Part shown: positions 9,900-24,800 of the stretch, piece by piece
Layout of the letters: each line of letters begins with the position of its first letter
How positions within the stretch are numbered: the stretch's first letter is position 1
Assembly (NCBI RefSeq): GCF_905147045.1
Contig: NC_065917.1
Location: forward strand, 4,914,501 to 4,978,500
Direction of reading: 5' to 3'
From: Nymphalis io
Lineage: Eukaryota; Arthropoda; Insecta; Lepidoptera; Nymphalidae
DNA length: 64,000 nucleotides
Notes under the pieces: generated by a model
What the model was told of the DNA's origin: nothing
The model's input: only the letters and a program-made list of their open reading frames with translations
Databases searched by the model: none
Program-made: the position numbers and the translations under genes

Positions 9900-12800
9900 T
9901 TAGTTAACTAGTTTCGTGACGTAGTTACTCGGAAACAGTCCTGTCATCCCGCGGAGCTCACCTGGAAAATGAGAGATATGGGTTTTAATGATTATATATA
10001 AATACAGATAGTTTTTGCGGACGAGCATATGGGCCACCTGGTGGTAAGTGGTCACCAACGCCCATAGACATTGGCATTGTATGAAATGTTAACCATCGCT
10101 TACATCGTCAACGCGCCACCAACCTTGGGAACTAAGTTGTTATGTCCCTTGTGAATGTAATTACACTGGCTCACTCACCCTTCAAACCGGAACACAACAA
10201 TAATAAGTACTGCTGTTTTGAGGTAGAATATCTGATGCGTGGGTGGTACCTACACTGACGAGCTTGCACAAAGCCCTACCACCAGTAAACCCATTCATTA
10301 ATTACACCACTGGTAAGCGCCAATGATAGAAGGGACATAAAATCTTAGTTCCCATGGTTGGTGGCGCATTGGCTATGTAAGCGATGGTTGACATTTCTGA
10401 CAATGCCAATGTCTAAGGGCGTTTGGTGACCACTTACCATCAGGTGGCCCATATGCTCGTCCGCCTTCCTATTCTATAAAAAAAACAGCAAATTTATATT
10501 ACCTTGCCACCAGGCCGGATCCTGCGAGCGATCGGTGACGGCGATTATATCGTCTTTTTCAAAGCTAAGCTCATCAGCGTTTTGTGCTGTATAAGAATAC
10601 AGAGCTATGACCTGCAAACATAAAAACTATTATATACTAAACAAAGTGGTCAGGTATATATATATATATCTATTTGTTTAGTAAAGCTCCCATTCGGCGT
10701 TATCTTTCCGAAATGTTCAATATTCATATATATATATATCAGCTAATTTACACAAAACTTTGAATAAGGGTCGACATTGAACATTTATATTAAAAAACAA
10801 ATGTAGAAATCAAAATTTCTGTGTGCTTTAGGCTATAAGCCTTCGAGGTCGTACACAAAATATCTTGTTAAAATTTCATCACAATCGGATGAATGGTTTA
10901 GCAGCGTATTAAGGACGAACAGACATACATTTTTATTTATTGATAATACGTGGCTTTTGTGGCACACCAGATATTAATTTATTTACAATGTTCTTTTTAA
11001 ACACCTAAACAATTTGAATTTAACAACTGATTGTGTTCACGGACAGTGCAAAGTATTTGAAATGACAAATAATAATAATAATATCCTGGGACATTATTCA
11101 AACACCCAATATCCCAAATATCCCAAACTAAGCAGAGCTCGTACTATGGAAACCAAACAACTGATATACTACATACACTTTTCTTTTGTAAATACATACT
11201 TATATAGATAATTACACCCAGACTCAGGACAAACAGACATGTTCATGCACACAAATGTCTGTCCTGGGTGGGAATCGAACCCACAACCTTCGGCGTGAAA
11301 GGCAAGTATCTACCAATCACGCCAACCGGCCATATGCGGTTCTGTTTAATATAGAACGGTCGAAGTTGGACTGGAATTGAATCGGGGACATTTCGTGATC
11401 GTTATATATTAGTAGAATTGGCACAGACTATAAACTTTAGTACCTTATCAATGACAGTTTCCGTTGGTACCGTGTCCATCTTGGACATAACTGGGGTCGT
11501 TCTTCCTGAAGTTCTGCCAGAGGACTGTAGCACCTGAAATTTAATGAAAAAAAAAAAACAATAAGAACAAATATAAGATGTCATGAGTTGGTATATTTAT
11601 TGTTTAAATATAAAATAAATTAAAGTAATAATTACAAAAAAATAAATTACGCAACACTTGGTTGGTCTAGTGGCTTAATGTGAGGCCGCAGACCCGGAGG
11701 TCCTGGATTCAATTCCCAGGTCTGCCCAATAAAAAGTTATTGGGTTTTTCTGTCGGGAAATTATCAGTAGCAGCCCGGAGTCTGGAAGTTCGTGAAGCCG
11801 TTGGTTTTGCGCCTGAACTCTTTCTGGTCATGTCGGATTGCCGTCCCATTATGAGAGTTAGGGAATAGAGAGTGCACCTGTGTTTGCGCATACACTCGTG
11901 CACTATAATATCTCCTGCGCAGTTGGCTAATCTCTCTTGATATTGGCCGCCGTGGCCGAAATCGGTCTGGAGGACATTATTATTATAGTAAAACATTCAG
12001 AGTGTATATCTTGTATATATAAAAAAAAAAATGTCTGACTTACATATCTACGCACTGGGCAGTATCAAATCAAGCTAGGGGTTGCTTTAACACTGTAGGA
12101 TAGCACTAAGGAAAGATTTTGAAAAATTAACCTCAAAGGTTTTTTTTTTTTTTCGAATTGTCTTGTTGCTGTTGGCCTAAGTGGTCTCGACAGCGTCACC
12201 AGGCGAAGGGCGAGTCTTTGAGATACTCAGGCGGATGTTAGGAGCCCACTAAAGGGCTCATAATATGCGTGTACTAAGGGAGCCTCCTGTGAGGCCGAAC
12301 CTTGGCTTAGGACACCATCGACGTCAGGTAGGAGGACACCATGTTTCGTCAGAGCGCCACGGTAGCATGCGAAAGCGATCCCGTGGCGCTCTTCGTTAAG
12401 ACGGAAAGGATACCGCTGGTTTTTTAGTGGGTATTCGACATACCCCCCCTGTTCCCGTGGGGGAAAAGCATAAGGCGTTTTTCCAGCGTTAAAAAAAAGG
12501 AGGACACCATGTGTGCAATCACGTCGTCAAACGCCTAAGCGCGGACTGGTTATAATAAGAGGGACCTCGACCTCGCCGACGGGGTCGATATAATCTTATC
12601 ACCGGGGCGATAAGGACATCTTTAGGACGCCTACGGATCGAAAGGGAGTATCATGGTTATGGAAAATTATATTTAGCAATTCCGTATTATGATGTAAGCG
12701 AAGCCGAATATAAAACGGTAGTAGATATATATAAGAAATGTTGTTATTGTTTTTTTATATAGTAATTTATTTTTATTAATAATAGGTAGGTAGACTGACA

Positions 12801-15800
12801 AAAAGGCCGCTGGTGGTAAGTGTTCACCACCGACTATAGACAAAAAAAAATCATTAACTATCAATGACATCACCAAAGCGTCACCAACGCATGACCATAT
12901 GATATGACCTTGGGCACTAATACGCTGGTACCGTGACCTGTAGTTACACTGGCTCACCATGTGATGAGCAGTACTTACCCAGACGTGCTTGCACAAAGCC
13001 CTACCACATGCTATACACATTACAAGAACAGATTCTATTCAGCCTTATTTTTAGTTGACGCTTAAAGGACACCAATAATTTTTTTTTATGAATCCAATTT
13101 CATACAAACCTTTACATAGCTAGCCGGGAACCACCCGCTCTGTCTGTTCCGGCCTTTGGCCTGCAGTTCACCCTCCCACCAGCCGCTGTCGGCCTTCTTC
13201 CGCACGATGAGGAGCTGGCCTTTCATCAGAGATAGCTGTTCAGAGCTGAAATATACAGCAAGGCGAATTTGAAAAAAATGCTTTAAAGGTATTTTTAGTT
13301 TAATCAATGTTTTTTTTTATAAATAAATTTCGTTCAATGATTGGAGAGAATTAATATAATAATTTGCATTGTTACAAAAATTTGTTCAATCCGGACTTGG
13401 TAGATTAATATGTCAAAATCGAAATAAAAATATTAATTTTTATATGAACAACAATCGCTCAGAGTAGAAAGATATATTTTTATATAACTTAGCTATTTTA
13501 TAAATAATTAAGATTTTAATAGAATATTAGGAAGAGACACTATCGTTTCCGAATATGAGAAATATTCGGCTTCGACAATTTCATAAATAATTTTTAAAAC
13601 CTTTTTCCGCAATTCCTGCCGAGGCCCCCTAGGCGGTTGCCTATACGGCCCTACAACTCTCCGGGCCTGTTACTCTATCAAAGTCAAAAATCTTTATTCA
13701 AAATAGAAGCGTTACACTTGCTTATTGATTATCATAAATCTACCACCGATTCGGAAAAAAGCACCTCAGACTTGAGAACCGGCGAAGGAAACTCAGCGTT
13801 TTTTATATCTCATCTCACGGTCCCACCTGGTGGCGGTGTAGTTGGCGAGCGCCTGCGCGACCTCGTGCTTGCGGCGCGCGGTGGCGGAGTCGCGGCCGGA
13901 GTCCCGGCGGGCGGCGGACGGCGGCCGGGCCGTCTCCGTGATGGAGGCCACCTCCGACGATATCGGCGTCGACGACTTCTGCTCCTGGGTCATGGAGGCA
14001 GAACGGTTGTGTAATCAGTCACGATCAGTATTTGTGTCCCACTGCTGGGCTGATGCCTAGATATGGGTCACCTGGTCGAACCTCTGGCTCGACATATGTT
14101 TGAAGCCAAAGAACAGACACGCATAACATACATATATATATATGTCAGAGATAATAAATTTAAGCGGATATACGAGATGAATTATAAACACAAATTAAGT
14201 ACATGATGAATTCAGCGGTGCTTGCCCGAGTTTGAACGCGATCGTTGGTTAAGATTCACACGTTCTAACCACTAGGCCTTTTAACTTTGCGTTCATAATT
14301 CATCTAGTGCTTGACGGTGAAGGAAAACATCGTGAGGAAACCTGCATGTGTCTGATTTCATTGAAATTCTGCCACATATGTATTCTACGAACCCGTATTG
14401 AAGCAGCGTGGTGGAATAAGCTCCAAGCTTTCTCCTCAAAAGGGAGAGGAGGCCCTAGCCCAGCAGTGGGACATTCACAGGCTGTTACTGGATATACGAC
14501 GTCACTTATTAGAATGGCAACACTACACAACATGACGTATGTCATGTAGCTAGGTCGGTTGTCAGACGTCAAGTGTGGAAATATAAGACGGGTGCCTATT
14601 TTATTATGCAGCCGACTGATGGAAATATTAAATATAATGGTGTATCTGTCAGTAGCGCGTGTGATCGTTTGCTGAGCGACTCCCTTGGTCTCTTGGTCTC
14701 TCGCTATCTGGACAGCGCCAGCGACTGATTTAATAAAATCAACATATTGGACGACATTGGCCGCCCTTAAAATGGCAATCCATTTGAATCCGCGACATAT
14801 ATATGTTATAATAATGCTTTAAAAAACTTAGTTAAATTTCAGTTAGATATGAGTTAAAAATGATTTCTAAGAAGTACCTCAACGACTTGCATGGGCTCGG
14901 GCTGCGGCGGCGGCGCGACCTCCTGGGGCTCCGCTGGCGGCTCGCGGGCCTCCGGTATGCTCGACATGGGCTCGGCGCTGGTCGTCGCGTCCTTGGTGAC
15001 GTAGTTCGACGGGAATATACCAGTTCTGTTAACGATATAATTGGTTTAAACTGTATATTTTTTTACTTAGTAGTTATAATATTTCATTTGTTTTTGTTTA
15101 TTTTTCTTTTACTATTTTAATTTTTTTTTTTATATGAATATAGCTAAAAAATTAAAATTAAAAATGCTTTATTCAACATTGAAGCATTACACTTGCTTAT
15201 TGACGGTCAAACTGGAAACTTTTTCGGTTCGGAAACGAAACACCAAGCACTGAGAAGAACCGGCGAAAGAAACTCGGCAGGTTTTTTTATTTCTAAATAC
15301 TAGCAACATTAACAAGTGTACATATATACACATTAATTTAATGTGTTAAATTTGTTCGTTACGGGATACCTAGTAAATGTGAAACATCGATATGAATTAT
15401 TATGGGCGTAAAGGGGATATTAGATTCCCTATATCGTTTTCTGTACGACAAAGTTTGAGAAAAATTACCTGATAATCGATTGAGGAGTTAAGGCGTAACA
15501 AACAAACGAACAAATAAACTCGCTTTCGCATTTATAATATTCGGATAAAACCTATATATGATAGACAGTAAACGCGCCACGCACACACAAGGGACTCCTC
15601 CGTCGTGTGCGTGGCGCATAGATGACGTCACAAGCGTGACGTCGGCCGGTCGCGCGGGACTCACCGCGGCCCGACGCGTCCCGTCCACCAGTCGCCGTCC
15701 CGCCGCACCACCTCGATGCGCTCGCCGGCCTCGAACACCAGGTCGCCGGGCTCCGACGAGTTGTACGGGTACGCCGCGATGTAGAAGTCCCCCCCCTCTG

Positions 15801-18800
15801 GAAGGTGGGAAATTAGGGCAGTAGAGTAACGTAGCCCATAGCTGGGCATTATTTAAGCCCAGATGCAAAAAGAGGTGTAGCTGTGTCTTTGTCTATCTGT
15901 GGCATCGTAGCCAGTGATAGCCATCGTGATTGAAGAAAACCTGTTCCGCTGTTCGAAGATCATTTGGTTGATACTTGCCTTTAACGCCGAAGGTTGTGGG
16001 TTCGATTCTCACCCAGGACAGACATTTGTGTGCATGGACATGTCTGTTTGCCTTGAGTCTGGGTATAATTATTTATATAAGTATGTATTTACAAAAGTAT
16101 ATGTAGTATAACAGTTGTCTGGTTTCCATAGTACGAGCTCTGCTTAGTTTGGGATCAGATGGCCGTGTGTGAATAATGTCCCGGGATATTATTATACGAT
16201 ATTATGTCATTACCAGTAAATATGGCGACTTTTACATTTTCTTCACGATTGTTTATTAAAGTTATATCCTTAAGAATAACTTACCAACAGGCGGCATGGC
16301 TCCACCCAAGTCGTTTGTTATTTCCGCTTCCGGTACCTCAGCTATACCTACAAAAAAAACAAAAAATGTCATTACATTATTATGTCCATTTTAACTCGTC
16401 CATTTTTCAAGCTCGTATATTTGATAACTTTGATTGCCTCGTTGGTCTAGTAGCTTGATTTAAGGCCTCAGACCTGGAGGTCCTGGGTTCAATTCCCAGG
16501 TTGGGCCAATAAAAAAGTTATTGGGTTAAATTCTCAGTAGCAGCCCGGAGTCTGGAAGTTGGAAGTGTGTACACTCCCGTGCCTCGAAAAGTACGTCAAG
16601 CCGTTGGTCCTGCGCCTGAACTCTTTCCCGTCGTGTCGGATTGCCGTCCCATCGGATTATGAGAGTTAGGGAATAGAGAGTGCACCTGTGTTTGCGCACA
16701 CACTCGTGCACTATAATATCTCCTGCGCGGTTGGCTAATCTCTCTTGAGATTGGCCGCCGTGGCCGAAATCGGTCTGGAGGACATTATATCTGATAACTT
16801 ACCTTCGAGTTGCGTTTTCGTCTCTATCGGTTCAATCGCCTCCGCGTACATTTGTACCGCGTTTATATCTTCGACGTACGACTCTGGGAACCAGCCGGAT
16901 TGGCCTAGAAGCGACAGCGATATATTTATTAATACAAATTGTTAATAACCCACCGCTGGGCAAAGATATATTTCCATTTATGAAGACTTTGTGTGGATTG
17001 TTGATACATGACAGGTAGTACAGTACAGTAACAGCCTGTTAATGTCCCGCTGCTGGGCTAAGGCCTCCTCTCCCTTTTGAGGAGAAAGTTTGGAGCTTAT
17101 TCCACCACGCTGCTCCAATGCGGGTTGGTAGAATACAGATGTGTCAGAATATTAATGAAATTAGACACATGCAGGAAACCTGCATCACTTACGATGTTTT
17201 CCTTCACCGTCAAGCACGAGATGAATTATAAACACAAATCGAGCACATGAAAATTCAGTGGTGCTTGCCCGGGTTTGAACCCACGATCATCGGTTAAGAT
17301 TCACGCGTTCTAACCACTAGGCCATCTCGGAACAGGTAGCCAGATTGACAAATGTAGATGGGAAGTGGTCACCATCGCTCATAGACATTAGCGATGTAAG
17401 AAATTATATAAATTATTAACCATCCTTTACATCGCCAATGCGCCACCGACCTTGGGAACTAAGACGTTATGTCCCTTGTGTCTGTAGTTACACTGGCTCA
17501 CTAACACTCCGACCCGGAATACAACAATACTGCCGAAAATTCAGTTAAAAAAAAAATAGAATCTTTGATTTAGATTCAAGTCTTCTAGTCAATATGACAT
17601 TTCGACTCTATTGACCCAAAACAATCTAACATATGGCTTTAACACATGACCGACATATAGAGCAAGCATTTCTAATACATCATTATTATTTTTTAGCGTT
17701 TTTTTTTTATTTAATGGCCACTGAACTGTATTTGAGAAGGATTACAATTCTATTACGTCATCCTCACCTCTCGCCATCCCCCACCGCCAGCCCGGCTCAG
17801 CATCACCCCTCGGAGCCGTCGCCTCGCTTACCTAACGATGATACAACCATAAATAATAGTTATTATTTTATTTATTCAGTACTAGAGCGACTTTACCCGC
17901 GTTATACGTCAGAGATCCATATATTTATTTATTTTTTTCAGCATTTTGCCGTCCACTGCTGGACGAAAGCCTCCCCCATAGAACGCCAACCATCCCGATC
18001 TTGGGCAGTCCGCATCCAACCCCTACCTGCCACCTTTTTTAAATCGCCGGCCCACCTTGCCACAGGGCGTCCTTCACTGCGTTTGCCTAAGCGTGGTCTC
18101 ACTCTAACACGTGTCGGCTCCATCGGCCATCAATGCGCCATATACCTAAACGGCGCATTGATGGCGGAGCTTCAATTTTAATATAAAATAACACGTATAA
18201 TAATAAAAATTAGTATATAATAAATGGACGAATTGTTGATAAGTGGTCACCACCGCCTATTGACATCAGAAGCTAACAGAATCTAAGATGGTATGTAACT
18301 GACACTCATTAAAACTGAAAAATTGTCGGCAGAAATTATGATTGGCTAACCCTATTACAAGGAACTATTTTTTTATTTATTAATCCTTTATTGCACTCAA
18401 TTTAAAAACATATAAGTACGCAAAGGCGGCCACTTACCGTGATCTCTTCCAGGCAACCTCTGTAAAGAGTTTTTTTTTTGCCAGGAACATTAATCGGGCG
18501 TAGTGTGCGAACAACTTCATAATATTTAGGGATATATAAAACTCAGTTTAAAATTACAGATAGGTACAATTATTGTGGCAATATTTAGTTCCAGGTGGTA
18601 CATTCTGAACTATTGCTCTAATACGAATTAACATACAAAGCTTCCACATTGTAAACGGTAAAACTCACCAAGTCCCCAGGCTGTAAGCTGAGCTCGTCCG
18701 CCGTTCGCGCGTTGAACTCGTACACGCAACGCCATTTAGGCGCAGTCGTGGACGTGGTAGGTGGTACCTCTTCGACGGCTGAAAGTTTAACACAATTCTA

Positions 18801-21800
18801 TTAGGTGTATTACGGATGTACACGAAATTTGTAAAAAAAAACTATCTATGGCTTTTAATTGTAAATATTTTAGCAGATGATACGGTACTAACTGAGAGTT
18901 GGAGAGTGGTGACGTCACCATGATATTCGTTATTGTAAGTGCGTTAATGTGTGCATGAGATTCGTTATTGTAAGTGCGTTAATGTGTGCGTGAGATTCGT
19001 TATTGTAAGTGCGTTAATGTGTGCGTGAGATTCGTTATTGTAAGTGCGTTAATGTGTGCGTGAGATTCGTTATTGTAAGTGCGTTAATGTGTGCGTGAGA
19101 TTCGTTATTGTAAGTGCGTTAATGTGTGCGTGAGATTCGTTATTGTAAGTGCGTTAATGTGTGCGTGAGATTCGTTATTGTAAATGCGTTAATGTGTGCG
19201 TGAGATTCGTTATTGTAAGTGCGTTAATGTGTGCGTGAGGTTCGTTATTGTAAATGCGTTAATGTGTGCATGAGATTCGTTATTGTAAGTGCGTTAATGT
19301 GTGCGTGAGATTCGTTATTGTAAGTGCGTTAATGTGTGCGTGAGATTCGTTATTGTAAATGCGTTAATGTGTGCGTGAGATTCGTTATTGTAAGTGCGTT
19401 AATGTGTGCGTGAGGTTCGTTATTGTAAATGCGTTAATGTGTGCATGAGATTCGTTATTGTAAGTGCGTTAATGTGTGCGTGAGATTCGTTATTGTAAGT
19501 GCGTTAATGTGTGCGTGAGATTCGTTATTGTAAGTGCGTTAATGTGTGCGTGAGATTCGTTATTGTAAGTGCGTTAATTTGTGCGTGAGATTCGTTATTG
19601 TAAGTGCGTTAATGTGTGCCGGAGATTCGTTATTGTAAGTGCGTTAATGTGTGCATGAGATTCGTTATTGTAAGTGCGTTAATGTGTGCATGAGATTCGT
19701 TATTGTAAGTGCGTTAATGAGTGCGTGAGATTCGTTATTGTAAGTGCGTTAATGTGTGCGTGAGATCGGTACACGAGCTCACGTGTTTACACAACAATTC
19801 TCGTGAGTACATCGTGAGCGAAACTGCACGTGTCGGGGTAAACTGGGACATAAAATATTCGTTCCCGAGGTTAGTGGCGCATTGGCGATGGAACGGCTGG
19901 TTAATATTTACTATGCCGGTGACCACTTACCATCAGGTGGTACTATAAACAAATGTACTTTGTGTGCTCTGTATACCCATTTGCTTACCATTAGTAGTGG
20001 GTGCGTCTCCCCACGCGCTTTCAGCGGGCGTCGGCTCGCCCCAAGCTTCGTTCGACGTACCCCAGTCTGCATCTGAAATATTATTAAAGTGAAAACTTCT
20101 TCAGGCGCGTTGCGTTGGTTTATCGTAGGGGATAGACTCGTGGCTTCGCGTTTCCGACATGCTAATATTAATATAATGAAATCGTTTTCGGATAATAATG
20201 ATTGAAATTTATGTAAATACTAAACAATATATACAAATAATATAAGTGTGTTTTAACTATTATTAATTTAAATTAAGCTGTAATAATATTTTGTATCGAG
20301 TTTGCGACATACAGTGTGTTTTTATGAATAAAAAGCTATATAATAAATAGCCGAGATGGCCCAGTGGTAAGAACGCGTGAATCTTAACCGATAATCGTGG
20401 GTTCAAACCCGGGCAAACACCACTGAATTTTCATGTGCTTAATTTGTGTTTATAATTTATCTCGTGCTTGACGGTGAAGGAAAACATCGTTAGGAAACCT
20501 GTATGTGTCTAATTTCACTGAAATTCAGCCAAATGTGTATTCCACCAACCCGCATTGGAGCAGCGTGGTGGAATAAGCTCCAAACCTTCTCCTCAAAAAG
20601 AGGAAAGGAGGCCTTTAGCCCAGCAGTGGGACATTCACGGAGTACTTGCCAGTGAGGATCAGCCCGGGTAAAGGGGCAACCCCGAGGCCCGTACCCGGAC
20701 AACAATCAGTCAGGGAGAACCAGCTCTCTGTTACAATGTGATCTTCAAAACTAAGATTGTCAAGCGTATGTGATCAGCTCACCAGTTCCCCAGGCCGTGT
20801 CTGCGGGCGCGGTGTTCCGGTTCTGGACGTACTCGTCTCGCTTCTGCTCGTACAGCTTCCAGACCGTCTCACACTTCTCGCTCAGCTGGGTCACCGTCGC
20901 GGTGAGCTCGGAGAGCTGGGTATTGTTGCTCTCCAAGTCCGCTTTCTTGCTTTCGACGATCGCTTTAGCTGCATCGACCTTTGAATGACCTTGCCTTATA
21001 TTAATCAGTCAAAATATATCCTTAACAGTGCTTATAATAATTAAATTATTTTACACACATCATACTAATATTATAAATGCGAAACTGTATTTTTTTATAT
21101 TATAAGTAGTCAGACGGCCAAATGGCCCACCTTTTTTTTTTATATTCGCCGGGATGGCAAATGACTCTACTCCACCTGATGGTAAGAGGTAGTAGAGTCC
21201 AAACGCGACGACGGCCAGTACAGACGGGAAAAACGTTCTGCACTAGCCGCCTTCGCCTTGCCGGCCCGCAAGATGCCTCTTCACGCCTCGTTTGAAGGAA
21301 CCCGGGTTGTAAAAGGAGGGGAGCGGAAGTGCGACAAAGAAAGGAGTTGCCAAATTTCTTTGTTCGCGATGGAATTGATGTCACAGTTAGGCGGTGACAT
21401 CGAGAACCAGCTCGCGTGGACTTAAGAAGGAAGGGGGAAGCAGGAATTAGAGAGAATAATTCCTCAGAGCACTCGCCGTGATACAGTCGATAGAAAGCGC
21501 TCAGTGCTGCTATCTCACGACGCAATTGTAAAGGTTCAAGGCTGTTTGTGACCTTTACGTCGCCAATAATGCGTACGGCACGTCGCTGCAACCGGTCCAA
21601 GGCCTCAAGTAGGTACTTAGCGGAGTCAACCTGTGTTTTGTGCAGCAGTTGTTGTGGCGTGAAAAAACGCCGCACCTTGTTCAGAACTCCGAGTTTCCGT
21701 GAAGCTGTTTTTATAACAGCCTAGATGTAATCCCTTGGACTAAGGTCGCAGCGAACGTCAATCCCCAGCATGGCGATTTTGCTTTGTATCACCAGCGGAG

Positions 21801-24800
21801 TACCACAGAGGGAGGGAATGCTGACTTTTTCACTGTGAGAGCGCATACCTGTGTTTTCTTGGCATTAAACTCAACAAGATTATCAGAGCCCCATTTGGCG
21901 ATGAGCTCTAATATCCTATCGAGTTCAATGACAAGATCCTTTCGCCTCTCCTCAATTTCCGCCCGCCCAGCCACTGCGCGTCCGTGGTATCCACCATGCA
22001 TAGCAATGTATGTTCCCAAGAGAGAGCATATCATTGATATGCAAAAGAAAGAGTGTGGGAGATAGCACAGATCCCTGAGGGACCCCAGCATTCACTACAT
22101 AGAATTGTGAAGCGCAACCATCAACTAAAACACGAAGGCTACGCTTGTGTAGGAAGCTGGCAATCCAGGTGCATAGCTGAGCAGGCAGACCATATGCCGG
22201 CAGCATGGAGAGAAGACTTCTGTGCCAGACCCTGTCGAAAGCCTTGGAGATATCGAGGCTGACAGTCAACGATTCTCCATGCTTGTCGATAGCTTCACCC
22301 CAGAGGTGTGTTACGTACGCTAGAAGATCACCTGTGGACCGTTTTAGTCGAAACCCATACTGACGATCATTAATTAGACAGTGATCTTCTAGGTAATGGA
22401 TCAGTTGGTTGTTTAAAATCCGTTCCATCACCTTACAAAGTACTGAGGTGATAGCTATTGGCCGATAATTTGCCGGGTCAGACCGATCCCCTTTTTTGGG
22501 AACCGCTTGCACATTAGCTCTTCTCCAAGCCTCCGGGCACACATCCCGAAGAGAGAGAAAGTTGGAACAGGCGCGTTAACACAGGAGACAGCTCCGTTGC
22601 GCACTTCTTCAGCACTATGGCTGGTATTCCATCGAGACCGCTAGTTTTCCGTACATCAAGTGATTGCAGCTCCGCACGCACATCACGTTGCCTGATTTTG
22701 ATGTCAGGCATCGTATAGCCACATGAAGGTATTGTAGGTGGCAGCGCACTACAATCATCGATGACGAAATTATCGGCAAAGAGTTTAGCCAGGAGATCAG
22801 CTTGCTCTTGCAGACTGTGAGCTAGCGATCCGTCCGGATTTCTGAGCGGTGGCAGCAAAGGTTGGCAGATATTGTTTTGCACAGACTTGGTCAGACGCCA
22901 GAAGCTACGGGAGCCCCTAGGATGCGAAACAAGGTCATGACCAATCTGTACAATGCGCTGTGCATCCGCTCTCATGTATGCCTTTCTACAGGACTTGGAA
23001 TTTTTATTGTAGTTTGCTTTCAGTGAGTCAATGTTAGATGCCCCGCTAATGCAGCCGTTGATCCACTTGCGATATGCCGCCTGCTTAGATGATACAGCAT
23101 CGGCACCTTCACGAGTGAACCAACGGTTACGCGTACCTCTACTGACGAGATCTGAGCTAGGAATGTAGTATTCCATTCCCAACATGATCTCGTCAGTAAC
23201 AGCAGCGGCACTAGCTGTCGGGTCATTCCCACTGAAGCAACGTTCCTTCCAAGGGACCGACGCATAGTAATCGCGCATACCGTCCCAATCTGCCGACTTA
23301 TAGTGCCAAACGCGACGTTTGCATACCGCTAGTGGCGGCAGCTTGGCCTGTGGCACTCTGGTAGATATAAGGCTGTGATCCGAAGAGCCAAGAGGAGCCT
23401 GAACCACAACCTGATATTCCACCGGGTGAGAAGTCGAGAAATTGAAGAGCCGGTTGGCGTGGTTGGTGGATGCTTGCCTTTCACGCCGAAGGTTGTGGGT
23501 TCGATTATCACTCAGGACAGATATTTGTGGGCGTGAACACGTCTGTTAGTCCCGAGTCTCGGTGTATTTATCTATATAAGTATGTATTTACAAAAGAAAA
23601 GTCGTATATGTAGCATATCAGTTGTCTGGTTTCCATAGCACGAGCTCTGTACAAACTTATTTGGGATCAGATGGCCGTGTGTGAATAATGTTCCTGGATA
23701 TTATTATTATATTATATATGCACTTTTGAATCATCGATTAATTTTACTTTGAGCTGATTGGTCACCTATTGCGTCATCAGTCATCATCAACCAATCAGAA
23801 ATCGGAATAAACTAAAATATCTTAACTTTCATTGGTCGAACATAGCGTCATCACTTACCATCGACCAATTACAATTCAGAACAACGTTAATTATTATATC
23901 AAAGCTTCACGTTAATACTGACCTTATCACGTAGCTGTTTGAGGGTGACTTCCATCATATTGAGCTTCCCGTCCTCACTTCCCCCATCGGATGCCTTCGT
24001 CTGTGATTTAAATACATAAATATATTATTTTTTTTATATATAATAACGATACGATATTTGATCTGCAACTGAAGGTCAATCGCGCTTTATGAAACACGGG
24101 CTTTATGAATTATTTAGAAATTAATTTAAAGAAATTAAAATGACTGTCGCTTCTGAATATATACTTAACTAACTATTTAACCCGGCTGTCCAAGAGTGGA
24201 ATAAGGGTCTACGCAGGCCATCATCACGACAGCATGCGCAAACGATCTCGTGGCGCTCCTCGTTAAGACGAAAATAATACCGCTGGTTTTTTAGTGGGTA
24301 TTCCGATGTTCGGAGCGCACTTGGACACTGATAGCGAATCTTACACACACATTAACGCACTTACAATAACGAATCTCACGCACACATTAACGCACTTACA
24401 ATAATGAATCTCACACACACATTAACGCACTTACAATAACGAATCTCACGCACACATTAACGCACTTACAATAACGAATCTCACACACACATTAACGCAC
24501 TTACAATAACGAATCTCACGCACACATTAACGCACTTACAATAGCGGATCTCACGCACACATTAACGCACTTACAATAATGAATCTCACACACACATTAA
24601 CGCACTTACAATAATGAATCTCACACACACATTAACGCACTTACAATAATGAATCTCACGCACACATTAACGCACTTACAATAACGAATCTCACGCACAC
24701 ATTAACGCACTTACAATAGCGGATCTCACGCACACATTAACGCACTTACAATAACGAATCTCACGCACACATTAACGCACTTACAATAACGGATATAACG

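Noticed and set aside
11680..11996. Overlapping frames on both strands
   Set aside because: Entirely inside a family C SINE; equivalent frames recur in other copies of the family.
15558..15824. Long GC-rich + strand frames opposite Dap160 exons (also 13637-14014 and 14860-15120)
   Set aside because: They are antisense shadows of GC-rich SH3 and linker exons on the - strand.
18438..18461. AG-flanked 22-nt segment on the - strand that could serve as the missing Dap160 exon inside SH3-A
   Set aside because: It matches a dispersed repeat (family H), gives an implausibly short SH3 and lacks EPGW; the exon at 17768-17831 fits phase and motif.
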